This document shows, in pieces, positions 1 to 6,534 of a DNA stretch of 45,789 nucleotides (position 1 is the stretch's first letter; each line of letters starts with the position of its first letter). The notes under the pieces are model-generated. The model was not told the DNA's origin. It ran no database searches and saw only the letters and a list, made by a program, of their open reading frames with translations. The position numbers were made by a program, and so were the translations under genes. This stretch comes from Candidatus Fibrimonadaceae bacterium. GTDB taxonomy: Bacteria > Fibrobacterota > Fibrobacteria > Fibrobacterales > Fibrobacteraceae. Location of the stretch: contig JAITFP010000053.1 in NCBI GenBank assembly GCA_031281275.1, positions 1-45,789 on the forward strand. Direction: 5' to 3'.

Positions 1-872
1 CTCAATTTTGTCTGTATTTTTGAAATGATTTCCTGTGCGGATTTTTCTTTGTAGGGAACAACAATTCGCCCATTCACCGTGAAAGACAAGCCAAGCGATG
101 AAAGTTCATTTGTCAAAGCAGTTCTATCGTCTGCGTCCATAATCAATTCGTGTTTCAGCAAATTACGCTTCAATTCCATAGGCGAGCAGCAAGCCGAAAT
201 TTTGCCTTTGTTGATTAGGCACACTGTATCAACATTTTCAGCTTCGTCAATATAATGCGTTGTCAAGAAAATGGTTGTCCCGTATTTGTCGCGAGTTTCG
301 TTAATGTATTCCCACAGAGTGCGGCGGCTCACAGCATCAAGCCCTTGCGTAGGTTCGTCTAAAAACAACACCTTAGGCGTATGTATAAGGCTGCGGATAA
401 TTTCCAATTTGCGTTGCATTCCACCAGAAAGTTTCTTTATAGGTTTGAAAAGCGCATCTTGTATGCCCACAATTTCTGCAAGCTCCATAACCCTATTGCG
501 ATATGCGGCTGGCATAAATTTGAAAGCTGGTCGGTATCCATACATTCCGTAAAGACAAGCGTGAAAGCGAATATTCTGCTCCGCAGTTAATTGCGGGTCA
601 AGACTTGGCTGTTGAAAAATTATTCCCACTTTCTCTCGCACCTTCCGTGCCTCTTTTTCTATATCAAATCCGGCAATTTTAACTTCACCAGAAGTTTTAG
701 ACAATGTGGTTGTAAGGATTGAAATAGTCGTAGTTTTTCCCGCCCCATTTTCACCCAAAAAGGCAAAGAATTCCCCTTCACCCACCGAAAAGCTGATATC
801 ATCCACCGCAGGTTTATCTGCACCTTTATACCGTTTTGTCAGGTTTTGTACTGTAATGACTGAGTTGTTCAT
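1..872 (-). CDS. ABC exporter ATP-binding protein, partial (3' end off the window)
   Basis: Cytoplasmic ATPase subunit of an ABC export system; 290 codons are present and the C-terminus lies beyond the left edge. All nucleotide-binding motifs are intact: Walker A GENGAGKTT (residues 40-48), Q-loop FQQ (86-88), signature LSGGM (148-152), Walker B LFLDEP (169-174) and the H-loop histidine in TTHY (about 206). The sequence LDAVSRR after Walker B and the stretch after TTHY resemble the DrrA/CcmA-type drug or polymer exporter ATPases, so a permease gene is expected next, outside the window. The ATG is preceded by AGAGGA about 8 nt upstream, which fixes the start. The substrate cannot be told from this sequence. 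Confidence 0.93.
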   Translation of the reverse strand, partial: MNNSVITVQNLTKRYKGADKPAVDDISFSVGEGEFFAFLGENGAGKTTTISILTTTLSKTSGEVKIAGFDIEKEARKVREKVGIIFQQPSLDPQLTAEQNIRFHACLYGMYGYRPAFKFMPAAYRNRVMELAEIVGIQDALFKPIKKLSGGMQRKLEIIRSLIHTPKVLFLDEPTQGLDAVSRRTLWEYINETRDKYGTTIFLTTHYIDEAENVDTVCLINKGKISACCSPMELKRNLLKHELIMDADDRTALTNELSSLGLSFTVNGRIVVPYKEKSAQEIISKIQTKL

Positions 873-877
873 TTTAT

Positions 878-924
878 TTTCCTCTATAGTATAAGACGAA
901 TAAGATAGGAAAATATTTTATTTT
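878..924. repeat. imperfect direct repeat, copy A
   Basis: 47 nt with about 80% ungapped identity to 1414-1460; both copies share the 12-mer TATAAGACGAAT. Copy A is the leader of the ABC gene. Together the copies bracket the truncated lipoprotein gene at 964. Both are AT-rich, so part of the similarity may be compositional. Confidence 0.45.
888..893 (-). promoter_or_regulatory. candidate -10 box (TATACT) of the ABC gene
   Basis: TATACT on the minus strand lies 15 nt upstream of the ATG at 872, leaving room for the AGAGG ribosome-binding site. No clear -35 element is visible. Confidence 0.4.
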
Positions 925-927
925 TTC

Positions 928-933
928 TATATT
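928..933 (+). promoter_or_regulatory. -10-like box TTTTC-TATATT of the gene at 964
   Basis: TATATT preceded by TTTTTTC, 30 nt upstream of the GTG start at 964. This is a leadered transcript with AGAGG as ribosome-binding site. Confidence 0.6.
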
Positions 934-963
934 ATAATTACTATCTTTTTAAAAGAGGCTTTT

Positions 964-1392
964 GTGAAAACTTCTATTATAACGCTCGTTTGCATATTTA
1001 CTGTGGCAGTCGCATTTTTGTCTTGCGACTTTGGTACAAATAACTCAAATATGCAAAGCAATTCTTCAAGTTCTTTTGAACCGCAATGCGATGGAACAGA
1101 TTTGTCCTTATATGGATATGGTAACCCGTGTGGCTGTGTACTTCCGACAATATTTATTAAGACTGAACAATGCGGCGACGAATATATACTTATTGGTGAA
1201 TATGAAAGATGTGAAAATGGTGTTGTTGAAAGAAGATGTGGAGATGAATGGTATAACACAAAAACGCAATTTTGTTATGAATATAATGTTTTTGATAAAT
1301 GTGATGGAGAAATATATTACCCACCAGATCAAATATGCGAAAATAATGTTATACACATACCTAACGTGCCGCCTCAACCCACCTCACCGTAG
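964..1392 (+). CDS. Short Cys-repeat lipoprotein (FISUMP-less paralogue, probably truncated)
   Basis: 142-residue predicted lipoprotein: lipobox FLSC (Cys about 21), a short Ser-rich linker, then Cys-rich repeats of the form CGDxxY...QFC...CDG...QICENN. The same repeats precede the FISUMP domain in the proteins at 14302 and 16069, but here no FISUMP domain follows. The reading frame runs into sequence that, on the other strand, is a copy of the 3' end of the M23 gene (1372-1416), so the last residues PPQPTSP and the stop look accidental. The GTG start is supported by AGAGG 7 nt upstream. Likely a gene fragment that may still make an outer-membrane lipoprotein; role unknown. Confidence 0.65.
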   Translation: MKTSIITLVCIFTVAVAFLSCDFGTNNSNMQSNSSSSFEPQCDGTDLSLYGYGNPCGCVLPTIFIKTEQCGDEYILIGEYERCENGVVERRCGDEWYNTKTQFCYEYNVFDKCDGEIYYPPDQICENNVIHIPNVPPQPTSP

Positions 1393-1417
1393 AACTTGTT
1401 GAATCGCTTATGCTTTC
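1372..1417 (-). pseudogene. Displaced copy of the M23 gene 3' end
   Basis: Ungapped alignment of 1372-1416 with 1760-1804 (the last codons of the live M23 gene) gives 34 of 45 identical bases. In frame it reads ESISDSTSSTVRWVEAAR followed by TAG (1361-1363), against KSINDSTEATVKWVKE and TGA in the live gene. Conservative replacements (K/R, N/S) show it is a homologous coding tail. The 99-residue gene 1459-1758 lies between the two tails. Confidence 0.7.
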
Positions 1418-1460
1418 CTCTACAATATAAGACGAATTAGGTGGAGAAATATTTTAATTT
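1414..1460. repeat. imperfect direct repeat, copy B
   Basis: Partner of 878-924. It lies between the displaced M23 tail and the 3' end of the small membrane-protein gene, i.e. at a recombination junction. Confidence 0.45.
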
Positions 1461-1758
1461 ATTTCTGCGCTTTATCTAAAAAGTGCGAGCAACTTTTGCA
1501 ACTATTAAGTTTCTTTTGTTTATGGCAGCAAAATCCAACATACTGGGGTTTAGTATATATATCATTTCGCATAAAATGAAAACATTCATTGCAGGTAAGT
1601 TTGTTTTTCTCCATTCGTTTTTTTATTAATTCCATAATTTCAACTATCAATACACATACACCCCCTGTGATTATAGCGGCTAGAAACATTTTGCGTGCTA
1701 TGAAAATGGTAGCTGTTACTGCTCCTGCAAATAATATTTTTTCGTAAATTTTTCTCAT
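1459..1758 (-). CDS. Small membrane protein with Cys-rich cytoplasmic tail (hypothetical)
   Basis: 99 residues: two adjacent hydrophobic segments (about 8-24 and 26-46), then a basic linker and a C-terminal domain with three CxxC-like pairs (TCNEC, FCCH, SCKSC) that could bind zinc. I do not recognise the family. The ATG overlaps the stop of the M23 gene (ATGA), so translation is probably coupled to it. It sits exactly between the live and displaced copies of the M23 3' end, which makes it the likely cargo of an insertion. Confidence 0.6.
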   Translation of the reverse strand: MRKIYEKILFAGAVTATIFIARKMFLAAIITGGVCVLIVEIMELIKKRMEKNKLTCNECFHFMRNDIYTKPQYVGFCCHKQKKLNSCKSCSHFLDKAQK

Positions 1759-3089
1759 TCCTTAACCCATTTCACAGTTGCTTCTGTTGAATCATTTATG
1801 CTTTTAGGTTCGGCAATTTCGGTTTTTGAGAGTATTATTTTTATGCTTTTTACCTGCTCTTTCAAGGCTTCAAATTTTGCTCCTTCAAGTTTTGGCGTAG
1901 CTATCATTTTTTTCAGTGCCGGATTCATCCAAGAGCCATTTGGCTGTTTTATGGCAAAATGCAAATGAGGTCCGTTGCTCCTGCCTGTGTTGCCAACCTT
2001 GCCTATAATTTGCCTGCCTTTAACTCGTTGCCCAGCACCCACGCCTCTCTGCGATAAATGCAAATACCAGCTCTGGCTGTTATCGGAATGTTTAATAGCT
2101 ATGTGATTCCCATTATCTTCACCATAAGAAGATTGCACAACAATTCCATCTGCCACTGCATAAACAGGGGTTCCAACCGTGCCTCTGTAATCTATTCCGC
2201 TGTGGAACATCCTTGAACCTAAGGTGGGGTGAATACGATAACCAAAGCCGCTTGTTATGTGCAGCCTGTCTAACGGATACCTTAAACCCGAATGCACAAG
2301 AGCCTCGCCGTCTTCGGTATAATGGGCGTTAAAGGAGCTTTTTGGGTCTGCTTCTTCATATAAAAAAGCCTCGCTGCGCTTTACTCTTGAGCCATCATAG
2401 CCAGCATACAAAACCTTTCCGCCTATCCATATAGAGTCTTGAAAACGAGTTTCCTTTAACAGAATTTTGAACCTATCCCCTACCCTTGCATCTGTTCTAA
2501 AACTCACTTTGCACTCCAAAACCCCAGCCACAATTCCAACCATGTTTTGAGGAATGCCTATATCCCTTAAAGTATTGTATAAATTGCCGCCCTCCTTTAA
2601 AATACCCTCATACATAGCATAGCGCACATTCAGCGGCTTTTCAACTATCTTATATTTCCATTCTTCCGTTACGATATCTTTCACTAAAAAATGAAGCGTT
2701 GCAAGGTTTTCCGCATATCTGAACATAACGGCTTTTGTGGTGTCTATTTGGTCAAAGCCTACCCAAAAAACCTGCCCTGCCTTTAAAGAGCCAAGTTCCA
2801 CGGTATCTGCAAGGGTATTTATGATTTTCAAGGTTTGCTTTAATTCCAAACCAACTTTTTGTAAAGTTTGAAAAAGCCCAAAATTAGGCTCAACCATAGC
2901 AGGCTTTAAAATTGGCTGATTTGCTATAAAATTTTCAAGAGAATCTATTCGGCTTTTAATTTCTGCGAACCGAGCCTCAGGGTCAGGGTCTGCCTTTTTT
3001 TCTTCGATTTCTTTTTTGCAAGAAAACGTCTGAACCCCGAGTCCCCCGATTATTAGGATAAACAGGATTTTTTTTAAACCACTAGCCAC
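1755..3089 (-). CDS. M23 (LytM-type) peptidase lipoprotein
   Basis: 444-residue predicted lipoprotein (lipobox TFSC, Cys about 24), followed by an acidic/coiled stretch, a central domain and a C-terminal M23 metallopeptidase domain. Zinc ligands are visible as HxxxD in FHSGIDY (about 295) and HLHF (about 374), the set expected of an active glycyl-glycyl/cross-bridge endopeptidase of peptidoglycan. The start is a GTG inside a 7-bp tandem repeat (3079-3106); other GTGs in the repeat are out of frame. It follows the SH3-like gene by 22 nt, so both are probably one transcript acting in the periplasm on the wall. The 3' end is duplicated at 1372-1417. Confidence 0.9.
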   Translation of the reverse strand: MASGLKKILFILIIGGLGVQTFSCKKEIEEKKADPDPEARFAEIKSRIDSLENFIANQPILKPAMVEPNFGLFQTLQKVGLELKQTLKIINTLADTVELGSLKAGQVFWVGFDQIDTTKAVMFRYAENLATLHFLVKDIVTEEWKYKIVEKPLNVRYAMYEGILKEGGNLYNTLRDIGIPQNMVGIVAGVLECKVSFRTDARVGDRFKILLKETRFQDSIWIGGKVLYAGYDGSRVKRSEAFLYEEADPKSSFNAHYTEDGEALVHSGLRYPLDRLHITSGFGYRIHPTLGSRMFHSGIDYRGTVGTPVYAVADGIVVQSSYGEDNGNHIAIKHSDNSQSWYLHLSQRGVGAGQRVKGRQIIGKVGNTGRSNGPHLHFAIKQPNGSWMNPALKKMIATPKLEGAKFEALKEQVKSIKIILSKTEIAEPKSINDSTEATVKWVKE

Positions 3090-3106
3090 TAACCACTAAC
3101 CACTAG
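3079..3106. repeat. 7-bp tandem repeat (CCACTAR x4) at the M23 start codon
   Basis: Four consecutive copies of CCACTAG/CCACTAA. On the coding strand each copy carries a GTG, but only the one at 3087-3089 opens the long frame; the copies at 3082, 3096 and 3103 hit stops within five codons. Confidence 0.8.
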
Positions 3107-3111
3107 CCTCG

Positions 3112-3552
3112 CTAGTTTTCCTGATTTCGCATTTCGGTTTGTTCTCTGTCAACGGTGTTTTTCAAGTACTCGTTGAAGTTACGGTCTATGTTAATGCCTT
3201 CAAAGCTACCAGCATCTTGATCCAAAACGAACACCGCACTTGGGTTATCCATCCAGCCCACAACGTCCACGGCTTCGATTTTCATTCCTTTGTCGCCTGG
3301 TCCTTGCAAAACTCTTTCTACTTCTGAGTTGCTCACCCAACCCTGACAAGGTCCTTTAACCAAAGCGTAAGAGGATGTTTGCTTGATAATGGTCAACTCA
3401 TCGTTAAAGCCAGCGGTACAAACTACCTTGCCACCACCTTCGGCATCTCTAAGGTCCACATCGCCCCTTTTGGATTTAACTTTGTTTGTAGCTTTTTGTG
3501 CGAAAGCAAGCGCAACCGCGAAAACGAGCAAAATAACAAGAATTTTTTTCAT
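3112..3552 (-). CDS. Secreted SH3-like (SH3b) protein
   Basis: 146 residues: Sec signal peptide ending near FAQ (about 18), then a domain of about 60 residues resembling a bacterial SH3 fold (VDLRDAEGGG ... YALVKGPCQGWVSNSEVE) with two cysteines likely to form a disulfide, and a charged C-terminal tail. SH3b domains usually bind cell-wall peptides; cotranscription with the M23 peptidase 22 nt downstream fits a wall-targeting or regulatory partner. GAGAGG precedes the ATG. The ligand is inferred, not shown. Confidence 0.75.
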   Translation of the reverse strand: MKKILVILLVFAVALAFAQKATNKVKSKRGDVDLRDAEGGGKVVCTAGFNDELTIIKQTSSYALVKGPCQGWVSNSEVERVLQGPGDKGMKIEAVDVVGWMDNPSAVFVLDQDAGSFEGINIDRNFNEYLKNTVDREQTEMRNQEN

Positions 3553-3581
3553 AAAGACCTCTCAGGGTAAATATATATAAA

Positions 3582-3587
3582 AATATA
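3582..3587 (-). promoter_or_regulatory. -10-like box TTTTC-TATATT of the SH3-like/M23 operon
   Basis: TATATT with an upstream TTTTTTC, 29 nt before the ATG at 3552; the leader carries GAGAGG. Confidence 0.6.
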
Positions 3588-3617
3588 GAAAAAAGCTAAG
3601 AAAAAATAAAATATTGC

Positions 3618-3623
3618 TAAATT
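3618..3623 (+). promoter_or_regulatory. -10-like TAAATT, 6 nt before the ATG at 3630
   Basis: TAAATT ends 6 nt from the start codon, with no ribosome-binding site in between: leaderless type. Confidence 0.5.
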
Positions 3624-3629
3624 TCCCGT

Positions 3630-4472
3630 ATGGAACTCTCAGATAGGCTTTTTATTCTGTTTTATAACACTCTTAAAGCGTGTTTTGAGCAAATTTTATG
3701 GCTTTGGGGGGTATTTTTCCTCATTGGCTTTGCTCTATACTTTATTTCCAACCTTAGGGACAAAGCTTTTGCCGAATCTGTTGGTCATAAAGTTGAATTA
3801 TATTTAACAGGCTGGATTGGAATACCCGTGCACGAAATGGGTCATGCGGTTTTTTGCGTTATTTTTAGGCACAAAATAACGGATGCAAAGTTTTTTTCAC
3901 CAAAAGAAGACGGAACTATGGGCTACGTAAAGCATGAATTCAACCCAAGAAGCACTTATCAAAAAATCGGTAATTTTTTTATAGGCATAGCTCCTATGCT
4001 CTTTGGCACAGTGGTTATTTACGCCTTGCTTGGGATTTTGCTCCCTGATTATTTGCCCGAAGAATTAACCGGCAGCATAGCAGAAACGGGCTGGGAAATT
4101 TTCAGTAATTTTTTCAGTTTCAGCAATTTTAGCGATTTGCGTTTTTGGATATTTATCTATCTCTCGCTCGGAATAGCCAGCCACATGAAATTGAGCATTC
4201 AGGATTTTAAGGGGGCAACCAGCGGCTTTGTAACTTTGCTTGCCTTAATTTTCCTAATAAATTTAATTGCCAATGCGTTTTTGGATTTTGGGTTAAAAAG
4301 CATATCTGTTTCGTATTGGTTCACAACCAAAATAAACGTGTTGCTTTCCCTGTTTTATTCAATAATGCTTTACGCCCTTGTGCTATCGGTTCTTTATTTG
4401 CTGTTCTCTTACTCGGTGCGTGGGGTTTCAAGGGTTGTGAGGTCTAAGGGCAAAAATCTATTGGCAAAATAG
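3630..4472 (+). CDS. M50-like membrane metalloprotease (HExxH)
   Basis: 280-residue inner-membrane protein with about six hydrophobic segments. HEMGH (about residues 69-73) in the second segment is the zinc-binding HExxH of site-2-protease-like M50 enzymes, preceded by GWIGIPV. The second-ligand motif (LDG/NPxxDG) is not obvious, so it could be a divergent or inactive member. The C-terminus overlaps the convergent PIN gene by 29 nt. Its last seven residues GKNLLAK differ from the end KVRR encoded by a second copy of the 3' end at 5189-5252, so the present tail seems to have been supplied by the inserted toxin-antitoxin unit. Confidence 0.75.
   Translation: MELSDRLFILFYNTLKACFEQILWLWGVFFLIGFALYFISNLRDKAFAESVGHKVELYLTGWIGIPVHEMGHAVFCVIFRHKITDAKFFSPKEDGTMGYVKHEFNPRSTYQKIGNFFIGIAPMLFGTVVIYALLGILLPDYLPEELTGSIAETGWEIFSNFFSFSNFSDLRFWIFIYLSLGIASHMKLSIQDFKGATSGFVTLLALIFLINLIANAFLDFGLKSISVSYWFTTKINVLLSLFYSIMLYALVLSVLYLLFSYSVRGVSRVVRSKGKNLLAK
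4397..4449 (+). repeat. 53-bp direct repeat, proximal copy (live 3' end of the M50 gene)
   Basis: 49 of 53 bases identical to 5189-5241, no gaps. Homology stops 3 bp after the PIN stop codon is entered on the opposite strand. Confidence 0.9.
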
Positions 4473-4854
4473 CTTTGATTTCGGAATTCAAAAAATCTGA
4501 TGTATTTCTGGTCACAATAAAATCCACGCCTTTGTTTTTTGCACATTCTACTTGCAGGCAATCTTCAAAATCTACAAAAGATTCGTTATTTATGGAATTA
4601 AATATATGTTCTTTGTTTATGCCTGCAACCTCTAAAATATTGCAAATTTCATAAAGTAAATGCCGCCTTTCTTCAATTGAACAATGTTTTCTCAAAATAT
4701 AAAATATGTTATTTACGGAATGAGCCGAAATATAGCCATCAACATCTTCTAGGCATCTTTGAATGACAGCATAAGACTCCTTAAAGAAAGGCTCCCTGTT
4801 TGTCAAAAAATCAAGTATAATATCAGTGTCTATTAGAATTTTCATATTTTTCAT
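4444..4854 (-). CDS. PIN-domain ribonuclease toxin
   Basis: 136 residues (133 if the second ATG, 4845, is used). The PIN fold is recognised by the N-terminal MKILIDTDIILDFL with acidic residues, a central acidic pair in DFEDCLQVECA and the C-terminal TRNTSDF, giving the metal-binding acidic set. Such toxins cut RNA when their antitoxin is lost. The 5' end overlaps the RelB/DinJ-like gene by 32 nt, the usual arrangement of a coupled toxin-antitoxin operon. The gene is convergent with, and overlaps, the M50 gene. Target RNA unknown. Confidence 0.85.
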   Translation of the reverse strand: MKNMKILIDTDIILDFLTNREPFFKESYAVIQRCLEDVDGYISAHSVNNIFYILRKHCSIEERRHLLYEICNILEVAGINKEHIFNSINNESFVDFEDCLQVECAKNKGVDFIVTRNTSDFLNSEIKAILPIDFCP

Positions 4855-5140
4855 ATTTCTCGTTCCTAATTACTTCCAATTCTTTTTTGTAGTCAAAATC
4901 TGCTGGCAAAATTTTCTTATACTTCTGCAATCTTTGAAAAGCCAATTTTGCTTCTGCCTTTTTATCTGTTTGAGGAATGCCAACACGAATATTAAATGGA
5001 ATTCCACCAAAAACAATTGCCTGCTTAAAAAACATACGTATCGCCGAAGCCGTATCTATGCCAATTTCGCGAAATAATTTTTCAGCCTGTTCTTTAAGCG
5101 AAGGCTCTATGCGAACTTGAAGTAAACTAGTTTGTGCCAT
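4823..5140 (-). CDS. RelB/DinJ-family antitoxin
   Basis: 105 residues. The N-terminal half (LLQVRIEPSLKEQAEKLF ... ASAIRMFFKQAI ... GGIPF) is the ribbon-helix-helix DNA-binding region of RelB/DinJ antitoxins; the charged C-terminal half would wrap the toxin. It precedes and overlaps the PIN toxin gene, so it likely neutralises PIN and represses its own promoter at 5166. Pairing a RelB/DinJ-type antitoxin with a PIN toxin rather than RelE/YafQ is a mix-and-match arrangement. Confidence 0.85.
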   Translation of the reverse strand: MAQTSLLQVRIEPSLKEQAEKLFREIGIDTASAIRMFFKQAIVFGGIPFNIRVGIPQTDKKAEAKLAFQRLQKYKKILPADFDYKKELEVIRNEKYEKYENSNRH

Positions 5141-5165
5141 AACAACTCCATACTTTTATCATATA

Positions 5166-5171
5166 AATATA
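5166..5171 (-). promoter_or_regulatory. -10-like TATATT of the toxin-antitoxin operon
   Basis: TTTAC-TATATT lies 25 nt before the antitoxin ATG, whose leader has GGAG. The repeat copy of the M50 tail begins 17 nt further out, so the insertion carries its own promoter. Confidence 0.6.
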
Positions 5172-5188
5172 GTAAATTGTAATGCTAT

Positions 5189-5252
5189 TTTGCTGTTCTC
5201 TTACGCGGTACGTGGGATTGCAAGGGTTGTGAGGTCTAAGGTGAGGCGTTGA
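5189..5252 (+). pseudogene. Displaced 3' end of the M50 gene
   Basis: Reads in frame LLFSYAVRGIARVVRSKVRR then TGA (5250-5252), against LLFSYSVRGVSRVVRSKGKNLLAK in the live gene at 4398. It has its own stop but no start or promoter, as expected for the original gene end pushed 792 bp downstream by insertion of the toxin-antitoxin unit. Confidence 0.85.
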
Positions 5253-5532
5253 GCTTGTGATTGAGGCTTCTCCCAATTTTTAGGTTTTAACAGAACAATA
5301 AAAAACGCCCATCTGTAAAACCTTTACCAAGTGTCTGTTATACTTATTTGCATTAGGGTGACTGGAATGTAGATTCCATGCCTTTTCACGATTGCAATGC
5401 AGAATGTTTAATTTCGCAATTCAAAGGCGAAACTTCTTGCAACGTTTATTTTATATCAATTTTTGTGTAGTGCCAAACTGTGTTTTCCATTTCTTTTCTC
5501 CTTGGGCAAAGCCCATCTTGTTTTCCCTAATC
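5253..5532. other. Gene-free stretch
   Basis: 280 bases with no convincing reading frame. It contains only small inverted repeats: TGGAAT-4-ATTCCA near 5370, and TGGGC-3-GCCCA at 5507-5519 just after the FISUMP stop. Neither has a T-tract. No RNA family recognised. Confidence 0.5.
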
Positions 5533-6534
5533 TTAATCTTGCAAGCAACGGACACTATACAAGTAGTCCTTACCGTATCCGAGGTAGCCCACGCCCTCGT
5601 AGTCGTAGTCCATGAGCCGGTAGTAAGCGCGGTTGCTACCGTCCTCGCTAGCGCTAGCACTCCACCAGTAGCCGTAGTTACCGACATTGCTGAAACTACC
5701 ATCGGAATTGCCGGCGCCGCCCGGCAGGGCGGAAAAGCCATACGTGTCCTCGCCATTGCCAGATTTTCCATTGGGATCAGCCCATCCGCTCGTTGCCTTT
5801 AATTTTTTTCCCGCACCTTCACAATTGCTATTGTCAGGGCAGATAGGATTGACGAATTTCATCAAAACATTCCAATCCGCATTGCTTGGCAAATGCCAAC
5901 CGCTAGGACAAACAGTATTTGCTGTTGCCCAAGTGTAAAGCCTGCCGTAAATCGCACAATTGGATTCTTTGTTATCATAACATTTGCTGCCACTTACATT
6001 GTAGTCAAGGTTTTCCGCCATCCATACCTGCTCACCTATTTTAATAGTTCTATAATTCGCTATATCGTTGCCTTTGCTGGTTACCGCAGTAGAGTTTGAA
6101 CTTGATACAACAGAGCTACTGCTTGGCGTTGCACTGGAACTGCTGCTTGGCTTTGAACTTGACGAAGATACTGCCACAGAACTAGAACTAAGAGCGAAAG
6201 AAGAACTGCTTGATACTGTTACGCTTGACGAAGAAACAACCGCCGAGCTAGAACTTGGCACAGCAACGGAGGAACTACTAAGCGGTGCATTAGAACTGCT
6301 GCTCTGCTTAGAGCTTGACGAAGACAATGCCGCTACCACCGAAGAACTAGAACTTGGCACCGCTACGGAGGAACTGCTGCTCTGCCTTGTGCTTGACAAA
6401 GGCACTTTATCAGAACTAGAACTGGATTTCCCGATATAGTTGGGGCTTTCCGGATCATCGGGATTGTTGAACTTCATTTCCGAGCAAGACGCAAAAAGAA
6501 ACACTGCTGCGAATAGAAAAAATCTTAAAACCAT
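5533..6534 (-). CDS. FISUMP-domain lipoprotein with long poly-Ser linker
   Basis: 333 residues: lipobox FASC (Cys about 17), the Fibrobacter-type motif FNNPDDPESPNY, about 110 residues of Ser-rich linker (runs of 4-5 Ser separated by short hydrophobic/Pro spacers), then a C-terminal FISUMP domain of about 175 residues (IKIGEQVWMAENLDY ... GWHLP ... ALPGG ... YWWSAS ... YSVRCLQD). Exposed on the cell surface by the linker; the function of FISUMP domains is not established. Its ATG overlaps the end of the upstream TolB/CsgG-like gene by 10 nt, so the two are translated together. Confidence 0.9.
   Translation of the reverse strand: MVLRFFLFAAVFLFASCSEMKFNNPDDPESPNYIGKSSSSSDKVPLSSTRQSSSSSVAVPSSSSSVVAALSSSSSKQSSSSNAPLSSSSVAVPSSSSAVVSSSSVTVSSSSSFALSSSSVAVSSSSSKPSSSSSATPSSSSVVSSSNSTAVTSKGNDIANYRTIKIGEQVWMAENLDYNVSGSKCYDNKESNCAIYGRLYTWATANTVCPSGWHLPSNADWNVLMKFVNPICPDNSNCEGAGKKLKATSGWADPNGKSGNGEDTYGFSALPGGAGNSDGSFSNVGNYGYWWSASASEDGSNRAYYRLMDYDYEGVGYLGYGKDYLYSVRCLQD

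Noticed and set aside
5507-5519. Hairpin TGGGC-AAA-GCCCA as terminator of the 5533 gene
   Set aside because: Only a 5-bp stem and no T-tract on the relevant strand.
6068-6439. 123-codon frame on the plus strand opposite the FISUMP lipoprotein
   Set aside because: It is the complement of the poly-Ser linker (Leu/Glu/Thr repeats), a known side effect of AGC/AGT/TCT-rich coding DNA. The same applies to 41920-42246 on the minus strand.
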